Below, in pieces: positions 11,106 through 23,629 of a stretch of 64,000 bases of DNA. The notes beneath the pieces were generated by a model, which had not been told where the DNA came from, did not search any database, and saw only the letters and a program-made list of their open reading frames with translations. Location: NCBI GenBank assembly GCA_038049695.1, contig CP142453.1, positions 33,150,501 to 33,214,500 of the forward strand, written 5' to 3'. A program made the translations under genes and the position numbers. Within the stretch, counting starts at the first letter, position 1. Each line of letters opens with the position of its first letter. The DNA is from Cinnamomum chago. Lineage: Eukaryota; Streptophyta; Magnoliopsida; Laurales; Lauraceae.

Positions 11106-12950
11106 GTTTTCATGTATTCTAATGCATATAAATACAACGTAAATGAGAATATATTCGACTGATTCTAGACTTATTTAGATTTTTTTTTTACGTCTTTTGT
11201 AAATTTCTTGAAATCCAAGAAAAACTAAGAAATGAAATAAACTTACCATTAATGTAAGATTATTGAATGGCTTCAAATGATAAATTTGGGGTTTATAGAA
11301 GTGGAAAAAAAATAGATTGATAGGTTTAGCTTCTTAACAGATTACTCAAGATTTAAGATAATCTGCTTTAATATCATGGGGGCTATTAGTCGAACAAGCA
11401 AATTGAAAGGATTGGATTTCAAGTAAGTACGAAAAATAATTGTGGTTTATGCGCCCTACAAGAATTTAATCATCACCGTATAAAAAGTGTATTGGTACCT
11501 TTTCTACAAGAGGGTCGGATATGACTCACTTTCACACGGCCAATTTTAGTGTGGGAATCTTGGTTTGTAAATATCATTATTTACACACTGTTTTCACAAT
11601 ATTTATGCATCGCGCATGAATGATCACAAATTAATAACATGCGAATCATTTGTGTATGTAAGTCTCTGCAAATAAGCGACTCTTAACCTAGATTTCCCTA
11701 ACAAAAACTCACTCCTGTCGGGGGCAATTGGCTTTTGCATTTTTAGATTTTTTTATTTGTTTTTTTATGAGTGTATTAGGAACTACATGTCTAGGGACCA
11801 ATCTCGGGGGTGTCTACAAGATTGAGATGCCTCTTTGCCACTGGCTTATGGGGCACTTTCTGCATTTTTAGATTCGTTGAGTTTTAGAGTTTATGCCATT
11901 AGAGAATTGTGAGGGTGAATTCCTACTCCTCTTATAATAAATGAAAATCCTCTTTAGAAAAGTCATATATTGTTTAAGTCCCACTAAACGATGGAGAGTA
12001 GATTGTACCAAAATAATAATAATAATAATAATTTTATCTAAAGCATATTCTACTGTTGCTCAAACATACCCATTATGTTAGACACTTGCTACTTCATTTA
12101 TGATTAGTTTATATATTTATGGAGCCAGCTCTACTAAGCTCAAGTTTCGAATAATGTAACCTCAAGTGTGTGGTGGGGTCTACCTGGAGACCCACATGGG
12201 GATGTGGATTGTGGGGGTGGGGGGCTTTCAAGGAGTCCCTGAGATCTTCTTATATACAGCATATAATAAGAAAAAAAAAACATTCTTAGCCTAGTTGCTA
12301 TTAAATGTGAAAAAAAAAGGTTTTTACAAAATAAAAGAGTCAAAACACATATTCAACTGCATAAAGATGATTTAAAAAAAAAAAAGTTCCCCTTGTTTTA
12401 GATGAAAATGCCTCTATCTTGCGATCACCTGAAATAATCAAGATTATATTCCTCAATCACAACACAATCGCAAATATGTCACATTATCACGACATGTCTC
12501 CTCCTACAAAATAAGGAAATTCATTTTCTTTTCGTTTTATTCAATTAATAGTAGGTAATTATTAAATCCATATTAAAATAGTTAGGATGAGTGTAAAATC
12601 AGAAATCAAGTATTGAGGGCTTGGATTGAGAAAGAGAGGAATAATCTCCCACTCATCCTATTTGCTTCTTATCTCTGTTTTTCCAATAACTACAAACCCT
12701 TTGCACCACCTTTGGTGAAAATGGAGGAAACAAAGCCTTAACTGATATGACCCAAAAGAAAAATTGATTGCCGGCATTATGATGGTACTTATTGAGACCA
12801 TATGATTAACAGATAGCTAGATAAGGTATCAAGACCTATGGGATGAGTTGAATAGTTCGTCCATCCTTTTTCTTTGGAGGTATCGTGAAGGTTGGGAGTG
12901 GTTGTTGGGTTGAGATGTACATATAAAAGTTTGTGTCATTCCAGAAGTGT
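11106..12950. other. Intergenic, no gene seen
   Basis: AT-rich with short A and T runs and an (AAT)n run near 12012-12032. There are no supported coding regions or transposon ends. Confidence 0.5.
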
Positions 12951-13041
12951 ATCACTTCATTTTAAAGTATTCATTCATTCATGCCATAATTCTCTGCATG
13001 CATGCATCACTTCATTTTAAAGCATGCATTCATTCATGCTC
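12951..13041 (+). repeat. 55-bp tandem duplication
   Basis: 'atcacttcattttaaag' followed by an ATTC/ATGC-rich stretch occurs at 12951 and again at 13006. Confidence 0.8.
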
Positions 13042-13064
13042 ATCCAATTTCACTATAGCAAGGG

Positions 13065-13497
13065 TAGGGTTGTAAATAAGTTGGTTTCGATCCGGGTCCA
13101 TGGTGAAGGATAGGGTTGTAAATAAGTCAGATCTGGTCCGGGCCCACCATGGACCCGGAACCGGGAACCGTTAAGGAGAATGTGTAATCGGATTCGAACC
13201 CGGAATCGTTTCAGAACCGGTTTCTTGGCTCCGGAACTAGAACCAAAATCATATATGGGACGAGTCTCGATCCCGATCTAGGTCTAAATAGAGAAACATA
13301 TTATAAAAAAATTTATTTTTAAGAGAGATTTTTAAAAAGTAAGGCAATATATCGGATTTCGGGTCCATAGGTCCGAACCAAGGTAGAATCAGACCCGGAC
13401 CCATTTACTTATTGGGGTCTAAGTAAGGATTCATATCCTATTTTTAACGGGTCGGAACCTCCGGATAATTAAAAAATCAGAATCCATTTACATCCCT
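13065..13497. mobile_element. Small non-autonomous hAT element
   Basis: The left end reads TAGGGTTGTAAATAAG and the reverse complement of the right end reads AGGGATGTAAATGG. The flanks are AGCAAGGG (13057-13064) and AGCCAGGG (13498-13505), an 8-bp duplication with one change, as expected for hAT. The first 20 bases recur at 13112, so the left end was partly duplicated. The inside is rich in 'gggtcc/ggaacc' motifs and codes for nothing. The ends resemble those of the element at 30120-31231. Confidence 0.7.
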
Positions 13498-13847
13498 AGC
13501 CAGGGGCATTGAGCTCACAGCCTTCTCTTCCCTAAATTGGCAATATGTATTAATACGTTATAAGAAAGAAACTAATATTATTTGCATCCGAATTCGGAAC
13601 CTACATGGCATTCCTATAAATGTTAATGAAAAAAAGTATAAAATGGTATGGTGGAGGTCTGATCACCACCTGAATTGACACTCATGGGATGACCCCCATG
13701 CCCCTCTCCAAAATTTTTGAAGATCTTGTACAGTTTTTTACATTAACTCCTCTCACAAGATTTTACGTAGCTGCCGCCCTTCAAGGGAAATTTTCTCCCT
13801 CTACCCTTGTTGATCATCATTCCTAAATTGTCAATCATGAATTTTCT

Positions 13848-14073
13848 AACCCCAAGGGGTTGGCCGAGTGGTCAGGACCACGGTTCCTCCATCTTCTGGA
13901 GCTAGAGGTCTTGGTATCGATCCTCGGTTCCCCCCTCTTCAGGAGCCGAAGGTTGAGTTTACTTGTGCTACCACCTAGGGGCCACAGGGGTTTTACCCGG
14001 CTTCTCTCTGGGCCTGGAGGGAATAGTCCAGCCCAAAGGGTTGGGAACCCTCCGATAGCAAAAAAAAAAAAAC
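13848..14073 (+). mobile_element. tRNA-derived SINE, family 1 (full length)
   Basis: The head reads GGGGTTGGCCGAGTGGTCAG, a tRNA-Ser/Leu-like A box, followed by GGTCTTGGTATCGATCC, a B-box-like stretch. Together they form the split RNA polymerase III promoter of a SINE. The element ends in poly-A. A perfect 12-bp target-site duplication, CATGAATTTTCT, flanks it at 13836-13847 and 14074-14085. Mobilisation depends on a LINE's enzymes. A shorter second copy is at 49459. Confidence 0.9.
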
Positions 14074-14085
14074 CATGAATTTTCT

Positions 14086-15610
14086 GGGACCATTGAAGTT
14101 CATCTTCGTAGTAGACGAATTATGTGATCACAATAACTAGATGTTGGGGCGATGGTTAAGGGCTCAATTGTTTATGTGGAACTAAATTCCTAATATTTAT
14201 TTCCTTATGGGAAGGATGAATATTTCATTTAGAGACTGTTTTTTGGCAAGCATTTAAGGTCACGTTTAACAGCCAAATCTTTAGGAAACAAATTTTTGGT
14301 TTTCTAAAGTTGTAGTAAATCCATATTTGGCAACTGAAAATTTTCGAAGATTTGGACAAATGGAAATCTTCATATGATAGCATTTTCAGATCCAACGACC
14401 CCCCATAAGATTTGAAAATCCCCACCTAAGTGGATTTACACACCGAACCCTATTTTTCTCTATGTTCATCGATACACACCAATATCAATGTGAAATCCTC
14501 AACTATGCAAATCCCCAGCGAGGAATCCTTGTTATAGTAATAGTGAAGAATTAAAAAATCTATAGATTTCAAATGATGACTCCCATGGTGGAATTCCGAA
14601 TTTAAAGATATCTTATGGCCGACTTTTCACATGCCATCTAAGCAGATTCTAATCGTTCAAATAAAATCAAACATGGATTTAGAAATTCCATAAGACAAAC
14701 CTATCATTTATGTCCGGAGTTCCCGTTAGAAATGATCTCAATCAAACAGTCCCTATCTATCTCAGTTGGGAAGGAATATAGTGTAAAAGTGCAAGAGTTT
14801 GTGTTCCATATATAATTCCATTGTAGAACGAAATAAGAAATGAAGTAGTTGGAAAATTTGATTGAAAAAATTATCAGATATTTGCACAAAATTTGGATCC
14901 AATGTTACTTCACGTCCATGTATGAAGCCCAATAATATTCGGATTTTGGTCTGTGACTGCATACACAACTTGAAATACTCCATTGAAACTATTATATATG
15001 TATAGAAATATGTTTTCTATTTCATATGAGTTAACATAGAAAACTTCTAAATGTTTTTTTTTCATAAAAACATCCGCCTTATCTGGGTTTCATTTGGATG
15101 CATGACAATCAAGGGATGCAATGCAATGGGATAGACGCTCGGAGATATGAAAATAATAAAATTAAAATAAGTTAAAATGTGATTGTGTTGTGGTTAGACT
15201 TAGGTTGTCTTGATAGGGACATTGGGGATAGCTACTTGAAATCTTGCTCAGCTGTGGAGCCCATCAATGCAGCAGGTGAAGCTCTAATCAATTCACCTGT
15301 TAAAAATTTAATTAGTTACACTGAAAGAGTCAAAATGACTTAAGACCTTATTATTCAACTAAATCATATTTTATTCTTTCCCAACAAAATAAATAGCAAC
15401 TTGATTTTCTTATCAGCTATTATTTTATTGTTAATGTTGTTTTTCTCAGTTAATTAGCTAACTTCACACAAATGGGACTCTACTAACCGGCTGACACCGA
15501 CCAGATGAACCACTTTGTGTTTCATTGGCCTTGATTTTGAGTGTAGTTGTTGACTAGCTAGGTCCACCTCAATGAGATATGGAAACATAATTGGAGCAAA
15601 ATTCAATTTC
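14086..15610. other. Intergenic, no gene seen
   Basis: AT-rich sequence with only short open frames that show no composition or family signal. Confidence 0.5.
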
Positions 15611-15725
15611 TCTTTCTTTTTTCTAAGAAAAGGATATTTTATTTATTAACATAGCAAAATATACAACAAGCCCAGGCAAGAGACATAATTAGGCTGTTGG
15701 GGAAGGCAAAAAGAGAAAAGAAGAA
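15611..15725 (-). mobile_element. Possible LINE 3' end
   Basis: On the minus strand the sequence reads ...AATAAATAAAATATCCTTTTC followed by A-rich sequence, the style of plant LINE 3' ends (compare 52121). No coding part remains. Confidence 0.3.
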
Positions 15726-17298
15726 AAAAAAATGGACTAAAGGTTTTTTTTTTTTTGTTGGGGGGAGGGGGCAATTGATAAACCTCTAATTGTGATTTTT
15801 TTTTAATTTGAGAGCTTATTTATGAATTAGAACTTTTGTCTCTAAAAAAAAAAGGCCGAGGGGGGCTTTTTAAGAGCTTTTTTAAGTAAAGCGGACAGAT
15901 GTGGACAATGCAAGATTTACAAGTATTTAGGATGAAAGTAACCTTATAAAATCTTCAAATTGATAGAAATGGCGGGTTCTACATTGTATTTTTCAAAATG
16001 TGGGCTCCAATTATAAACTTATGAAAGAAGAGCCTCTTTTGTAATAATTTTTTCAAATGTGCTATTGTAAATTAGAACTAAAAAATTGGAGCTTTTATTT
16101 GATACCTTAATCTAATTTGTTTTTATTAATTAGATTAGAGTTTCCAAATAGCCCCTTTGACTCTAATGTTTATTTTATTATCCAGTACATTTTCTCTTTT
16201 CCCTCTCCTTTATTTATGTGTAACTATTATTTTCTTATAGAAAAAAGTAGAGTCCACTGCAGTGTTGAAGTTGTGCAATTCCATCTATTAGTGTTTCAAT
16301 AGAAATGTTGTTGTGGAATCCAGCTTAAATCATGAGCATAATGATATTGATTGTGGGACTGATCATGTGCAAACTATGTAAATTAAGTGAAAAGTGCCTC
16401 CCAACCTCCCCTAGTTCAACTTTGGATTCTCTCTACTGTGTATGTTGGAGTTCACTCTAGCATCAATAGCTAGGTCTTTCGAGTGTCCACCCACTTTGTT
16501 TGGTAACAAAAACACAAAGTAAGAAGTTCCTCACAGCTCAACAACAACGGGGGCATCTTATCTTAGTAGCTGCCCAGGGTTTGATCCTCGGATGAGAAGG
16601 TCTTATGCTAGTCTTCCCACTAGTTGTGTCCACGATAATTTAAAAAAAATGTAAATTAAGTTTTGTTTGACAAAGCCCAACCATTTGTAAAAAGGAACCA
16701 AAATCCCATTAGCTTCTGTAAAATGGGGTGTGTCTAATATGAACTGGATCATATTTATTTAATGGGGTCTCTAAGATAAGGATATTTTTTTTTCTTCAAA
16801 TAAAGACTTATAGTCATGAGGAACTAAGGAGATGAGAAAAAAAGGAAGTGTAGATTAGTTTCTCCTGAGAGAACAAATGGAGGATGGAATAGGTCAAGTA
16901 TCACTTTGATTAGGTAAGTTGGATAAAAATAAAAAAAAATGTAACACTTTGATTTAAGTAAGTTGGATCTATAATTTCTAAGCCTAGTGGTATGATAGTC
17001 CACTAAGCTCGTATTCATTTGTGACCAAGTCCAACAGTAAATTAATAATTGAATGAGATTTGACTGACTAATAACATGGGACCTAAATAAAATAAAGGGA
17101 TAATTACATGGTGCAACCCGGCTTCGCTAATATTTCCAGATAACTAAGTCAACTAAATGTCGAAGGAACAAAAAGGACTTCTGAACACTTCGAATGGGCA
17201 CTCAACTAGTTAACCTCTACATTTGACCTTTAATTAAGTTTTAAACTTAAAAATAAATTCTAATAGTTTACACCATTATAAAAATATCACGATATAAC
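15726..17298. other. Intergenic, no gene seen
   Basis: AT-rich, with A and T homopolymers and G-rich patches (15757-15770 and 15853-15868). No supported gene. Confidence 0.5.
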
Positions 17299-17420
17299 CC
17301 TAGTTGGCTCATGGGCAAGACAACGATCCGAAGTATTTTAAATATTTCAATTTTCCCACCTAGTTGGCTCACGAGCAAGACAAAAACCCCAAGTACTTTA
17401 AATATTTCAATTTTCCCACC
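17299..17420 (+). repeat. 60-bp tandem duplication
   Basis: Two head-to-tail copies of the unit 'cctagttggctca.g.gcaagaca...aatatttcaattttccca' start at 17299 and 17359, with a few differences. Confidence 0.85.
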
Positions 17421-17540
17421 TAACCCATGTGTCTCACAGTTTTATTTCTAATAGGCCTCAATCCATCAAAAGGCCCCATGCAATGTTAGGGTCAACGGTG
17501 TAAACTCTATATATAATCACATTCACTTTTCTCTTTATAG

Positions 17541-17665
17541 TCCACGTGGGATTCCAGATCTTGTACCCCACATCTGTTCGGTGTGCATTTGTGTAGGTTT
17601 AGTGGACGCCATAAAGATGATTAGTTTTATTGGGTCAAAGACCTCAAGATATTCACGCCATAAAA
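17541..17665 (+). mobile_element. SINE family 2, partial copy
   Basis: It shares 'ttccagatctt', 'ggtgtg..tttgtgt.ggttta', 'gtggacgcca' and 'ttgggtcaaagacctca' in the same order with the copy at 58168-58320. The 5' tRNA-like part is missing or diverged here. No target-site duplication was found. Confidence 0.5.
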
Positions 17666-17939
17666 AATAAAAAATAAGACATTTCAATTTGAAATTTGAA
17701 GTGTTTAGGTTTGGTCAAATACTAAGTTTATACTTCATTCACGCCATCAGAAAAAGTTGCCACTACTATACGATATTGTTAGTAAAAAGTAGTTGCTTAT
17801 GTACAAGTAAAAATAGATGTAGTAGTTTGAAAACCCAAGAAACGAAATGTGATTAATAGGTAAATTTCGCGGAAACTTGGGGTAGGAAAAGAATATTAAA
17901 AACTCACGTCCTGTTTCACGAAAAAAAAAAAAAAAAAAA

Positions 17940-18290
17940 GATGTCTGTGTTTGTTGCTGCGAAGGTGATCGCCGATTTCTTCCAAATCAGACGTCATTTT
18001 AGCACTCGGTTCCGTACACATCCGAGGCTGAGGTTCGGGAGACGAAGCTACCGGTTTTGGAGGTCGGCAGACGCGTAAGTGCGGGGCCCAGCTCTTCTGT
18101 ATTCCGCTAAAGTGCCATCAAACCATTCCGCGATTGTCCTCGGAAATGCACCAAACTGAAACTTCCAGGCAAATGCCCCCGCGCCCCAAGGCCCATCTCA
18201 TCATTTCCGCATCCAGGGTCCGAGTAGGCCTCTCAGTTTGGCCCCCGAGACAAATGGCCTGCCCGGCCCTCAAAAGGCCTTAAAAATACT
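17940..18290. other. GC-rich island with a 45-codon ORF after poly-A
   Basis: A run of about 18 A bases (17922-17939) is followed at once by an ATG (17941) opening a 45-codon frame that ends TAA near 18078. Its product is rich in Arg and Phe (MSVFVAAKVIADFF... RRSYRFWRSADA) and is unknown to me. The whole 350 bp is much richer in GC and CpG than its flanks, so it may be a leader exon or promoter of a gene with no recognisable exons here, or a captured gene fragment. Confidence 0.3.
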
Positions 18291-18412
18291 GAGTGCTTTT
18301 ATTTTAATAAAAAATCCTAATTGGGTTTGGATAAATTTTTACGGACCTGAAATTTGATGGCCAGGCTTAAACCATATTAGCTCTGGACCCACTTTCTTTT
18401 TTATATATGAGC

Positions 18413-18651
18413 AGGGCTCTCTTAAGCTGAAACTTAACTTATCTTAAGTTGAAATAGTGTTGGCCTCACAAATCAAAGTTGATTATATCTGTTTTTTACA
18501 TGATGGAACTGAAAAATCCAGTTCTGATTGGATCTATATTAATTTTAGAGACGATCTTCATGAAAAAACAATGATAATCGATTTTGATTTGTAGGACTAA
18601 CATTGTTTCAGCTTAGGATCAGTTAAACTTCAGCTTAGGAGAGTTGGCCCC
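18413..18651. mobile_element. Fold-back MITE (TAAGCTGAA type)
   Basis: The left arm reads GGGCTCTCTTAAGCTGAAAC. The reverse complement of the right arm reads GGGCCAACTCTCCTAAGCTGAAG, and similarity continues inward for about 100 bp ('ttggcctcacaaatcaaa' against 'ttagtcctacaaatcaaa'). Flanks 'tatatatga' and 'tatatatat' could be a decayed 9-bp duplication of Mutator type, but simple AT sequence makes this uncertain. Confidence 0.7.
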
Positions 18652-21600
18652 TATATATATATTTTTTTAAATGCCCTTATAACAAATACTTAATAGTAAA
18701 GAAATGGAGATCTGAATATATGAATGAAAACTTTATAACTCGAAATCCATTACAAAAATGCCCTAAAAAATCCATATACACACATTTGGTTCGTTTCATT
18801 TATATATCATTATTTAAGTTATGTATTATATTTAATGCATAAGCAATAAGTGTTGCATAGTTGGTTCTAATCCCTTTTTTCTAGTTTTATTGTTTCATAT
18901 TTAGGCTTTTAATATTATTTTTATATATTCTTGTTAGCGCAAATGGGGTGTATTGTTAATAAGGGTACATCTTTTCCTTTATAGAGTGATTTACAATGCC
19001 AATCAATTCATAAAAGTGGTTTGTATGTGCATTGAAATTCAAGAATATGGGGTGATCAAAATAGTCTTTTAATTAGATAATTATATACCCCAAATTTATA
19101 AAGTATAAACTAATAGTGATGTTTAAGTGTATTTATATTTTGCGACTAAAATCCAACAATGCATGATTGTCAAAGTTAAAAATAATGTTAACTCATAAAA
19201 GGTAGGTAAATGTAAATGGTTTAAAATTTTCTAAGATCAGACTCGTACGTGAAAAATCCTATGAAAGGTGTGAAATAAAACACATTCTTTTAACAATTTT
19301 CATTCTTTCACAAAATAGATCAAACTGTACATCTAAAACCCAAGTCACTAAAGCATGTGTAACTCTATTTAATATTTTTTTTAGAGACAATTTATATCCT
19401 CTAAACATTTTCCTAGTGGCCCCTTCTCAATAGAGGCTAGATAAGATAACTCTTGATCAACCCTTCATATTCGATAACAATGTAAAAAATATAATGATTT
19501 TTTTTTATGCCTTGAGCCATGAGCCATGAGCCCTGGCCCTTGAGGATAGGGTAAGGGCCTAGGTAGTGAATGCCCTCCGAAGGCTTTGGCCTGCCCGAGC
19601 CAAGCCTACATATATTAAAAATAGGGTAAGGACAACCCTAGGATCAACCCGGCCAGGCCCTTTGGAAAACCTTAGGTTCGAGCATTCCGGTCCTGTACTC
19701 TAGATTGGGATTTGTGATCGAGTTCATCCCATTCGTTGATCTGAAGAGGCCCATGGCAGATTTAAATGGTCCTAGTATCCTTATTCAAGTGACAGATTAA
19801 CATTACTTGGTGGTAGAGATGCATTAACATGCAATACATGATACAATGGCCGAGATCATTAGCCAGGGCTAAGTTGGGTTGTTTGACCCCTGTTTGTTTG
19901 TTTAGCATCAGATACAATTTAAGAGGAGTAAAAAGAGGCCATGTGATGTAAAGAGATACTAATGGAGCCCTGCATGTACACCGAACACACAGTTTTACTA
20001 AGAAAATCTTTAAAAAATAAAGTTCTTAAAAAATTCAGTAGAAGCTTTAATACATTTAAAAATAAAATTTCAACAAAAAATGAGTGATTGTAGATTACAA
20101 GGTCCGTGCAATGTCCAAATACAGATGACACTACTTCTTTCCTATATATTTGAAAATAATAAAACAATGATATAGTGAGAAAAATGAGATCTCAAAAGAC
20201 AATCAATATTGAATTTATATAACTTTTTGAGGATCTAAATTACATATTTCTAGATATTTTATCATAAATGTATATAAAGAAATTTAAATTTATTTTATTT
20301 AACTTGTCAGGTCGACTTATCAGTTTCCTGGTAGACTTGACCTGCTAAAGTTGGAGTCCAGTCGAAAGCATGGTCAAATTGATAACCTACAGTCTTATAA
20401 AAAATAAAAATAAAAACTAAGAACCAGATGAGCTAACTGTTCTGACCAATTACCGTGAACATTATATGTTCACTACAAAATCAGATTATATTAAGGAAAA
20501 AACAATTAATTATATCTTACCTAAGGACATCAGAATAACAAAATTGATATGATGGTTTTAGTTTTAACTTACAAAGAAGAATAACATCTCACACCGACTG
20601 TCAACAATAATGAAGTAATCCGGCTTCTCCTCAAGCGACAGGGATCAACAATGGTGGAACTATGATATGAACTCTAACGGGTAAGATTTGCAGAGCACCT
20701 GTTGATCAATATTAGTATTTAACATGTACTTTGTTTTATTTTATAAGACGGACCGCTATTAGGTAAAAAGAGGCAAAACCTCTCTAAGAGTCAGCATCTT
20801 CTTTTGCTTGATACAAAGTGCAATATTTTATACCCTATAAGAAAATGATAACACAAAGTAATCATAGAAGTTCAATTAAAAGGAAGCTCACAAATAGAGA
20901 TATCCATAGGGAAAAAATACCAAAAAACAAAAAACTACAAATACAAATCTGCCAAAAGAATTGGACATTCCTTTTAAGAAATACATAAGAATGTAACTCA
21001 TGTATTCTATATCAACTCTTCTGCTCTGTTTTGTATAGAGATGAGAGTGCTGATCAAAGTGAGAAAAATTCGAAACGAACAAAGACAAACTGAATTTGTT
21101 GCTGCTCAGCATCAAATACTTATTTTAGTTGTTTACACTTAAAATGACCACTTCATTTTCTGACTCTAAAGTTAGTAGTAATGCTAGCATAACAAGCAGT
21201 TTTTATGAGATTCTCGTTTTTCCTTTAAGGAAAGGTATGACGTTTCATTGAAATATATGAAAATAAGAAGAAAAAGAAGCTTGCAATGATGAAAGAAATA
21301 AATATAAATGATCAAAGTTTTTCAATATAAGCCTCATGAGTAAGACAATAATAAATAAATATATTCATGCCCTTGAAATGCCCTTTTATAATAATTTTTT
21401 TTTACAAAAGTTGTATATTAAGAAACTAAAAATTGTACTGAACAACAACAATTTTACGATAGCAATCTATAAAACCTATCACTAAATTGCCTTTATGGAA
21501 TTATCTTTAGTAATCACTAATATCATAAGAGAGCCAATATTTAATAGTAGTTATCACATTATCCAACTGGTGATTACTCTTCCAACCGGGGTATAAATCA

Positions 21601-23629
21601 AGATTAATACAACTATTATGTTAGATTGAAAACTCAATTATTCTAACTAAATAAAATACAAACACATGAAGCAAAAGGGAAAAGAAAATTTAAAATTTTT
21701 TAATGGTAACTTTCATTAAAAGAGAGAAAAAACAGGGCGGACATAAAATGAGTTTAATTTTGTACATTTCACTTTCTTATTTATAATATTTTGTTAGTTG
21801 CCATTTTTTTCTAAAAAAAGAAAAAGAAAAAAATAAATATAAAACAATAATGCAAACGAAGTACCTGTATATATGGGATGTGCTTATAAGGTTTGGAGGT
21901 CTCTATACCTTTTTCAAAGGCCATAATAAATAATATACAACTAAAGGAACATCAAATTACAAATATTTAAGTTAGTGTATAAAAGATTAAAGAGTTACTA
22001 TTTAAAAAATAATAACAAAGGGTCACATCGGTACAAAGAAAATAATCTCATATTTTCTGAAAACCTCATGGAGCCCTCTGATGTTCTTAACTCTCAAATT
22101 TTAAATACAAATACCACTCAAGTATCTTTTTGTTCCATAAAAAAATAAAAATAAAAATAAAATAAATAAATAAATAGAAACTATTTGCACAATTAACATT
22201 GTTTCGGTTAAAAAAACACAGAGAATGCTAATTCTCTCGTGTGTAGTCAATTTGGTATTTGAATTATAACACAACCACCAATTGGCCACCAGCAACAATA
22301 ACACAAGTAGCAAATTAACTAATACCTTTTATCACGAGTTTTAAACTAATGATGAAGTATTTAAAGTGCCCACAAAATTGTAAGTATTGAACACCAAAAG
22401 ATAGTAAGTAAAACACACTAGATTCTCTTTTTTTTGATCCATTATAAAATACTCTATTCATTTTCTTTTTTATTTTCATCCAATCTTAGTTCAAGATTTA
22501 TTATTGAAAAAAGCACATGACATTTAAGTTTTCAGAGTTAAAAGGCAGTATGTACACCACGAACCACATAATGGAGTAAATAATGCATAGCTAAAATCTT
22601 CTGTTTTTCCCACATTGGCTTTATTAACCGGGGTGGACAAAATAGTGCCAAGAAAGACTAAAAAAACTTTCTAAATGACAAAATCTGAAATATGTTTCCT
22701 TTGAAATGATTCTTTAATTGTACCATATATCACAATTAATTTTACAAAAGAAAAAAATGAATAAAAAATTAGAAATTAGTGAACAAAATGGTTCAATGAG
22801 AACCACGAATGAATGCTTATTAGTCGTATCCCACTCTTGAGGGGTTTGGAGGGTGACGATTGAAGAGGCCTTGGTCTAAAGCGTAAGAATTTAACTAAAA
22901 TAAACTAAAATATGAAAAATAAACAAAATAAAATGTCAGATTCTTATACAAATATGGATTATATTTTTGGCATTTTGAATATTAGCACCTGTACTGCTTT
23001 AAAAAAAGCCCTTCCCCTTCGACTTTATGGAGAAGGAAAGTAGATTTTGAAAGATAATGGAAAGCTTTTCCATGCCTCATAGCATCGTCCTTTTAGTTAT
23101 TATCTATTTTGGTTTTCTCAACCAGGACACTTTCTATTTGAGTTTTCCATTTTTATATCTCATATAACAAAACAGTATCAATTTTACATTTTAAATGCTA
23201 TGCACAAATTCATATTTTAAACATAGAGTGAGAACTAAATACAAAGTTCTATCATAAGGAAATACGAAATGCGCACAATTTGGAAGCCTGCAGTTAAGAT
23301 TCAAGAAATAGAACATACATAATTAAAATCATCAGAGCACAAAGGCTATCAATGGGCCTAACTTTGGCCAAAACAGGAATGAGAAAGAAAAAACCAACTC
23401 TTCATCATCATTTTCTTAACTCTGGTTGCACCCATTTTTCTTAGAATGAAGATTTTATTGCAACAATAAAAAAAATCGAAGAAGAAAACACAATCAAACA
23501 ATAATAATTGCAGTAGACAGTACTCACTTACATATATGGAAACTCCATTCATTTCAAAAGAAGCTAAGAGTCAATGAAGAATCTGTTAAAATATTATGTT
23601 TTTCCTTACACAATTACTCACAGAGGAAA
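18652..23629. other. Long AT-rich stretch without recognisable features
   Basis: About 5 kb of very AT-rich DNA. Reading frames are short, low in complexity and lack family resemblance. Near 19.5-19.7 kb there is a short GC-richer patch ('gccttgagccatgagccatgagccctggccc'). I found no paired terminal repeats. Confidence 0.5.

Noticed and set aside
16540-16640. Possible SINE ('ctgcccagggtttgatcctcgg')
   Set aside because: Only a B-box-like stretch; no A box at the right distance, no poly-A tail with duplication.
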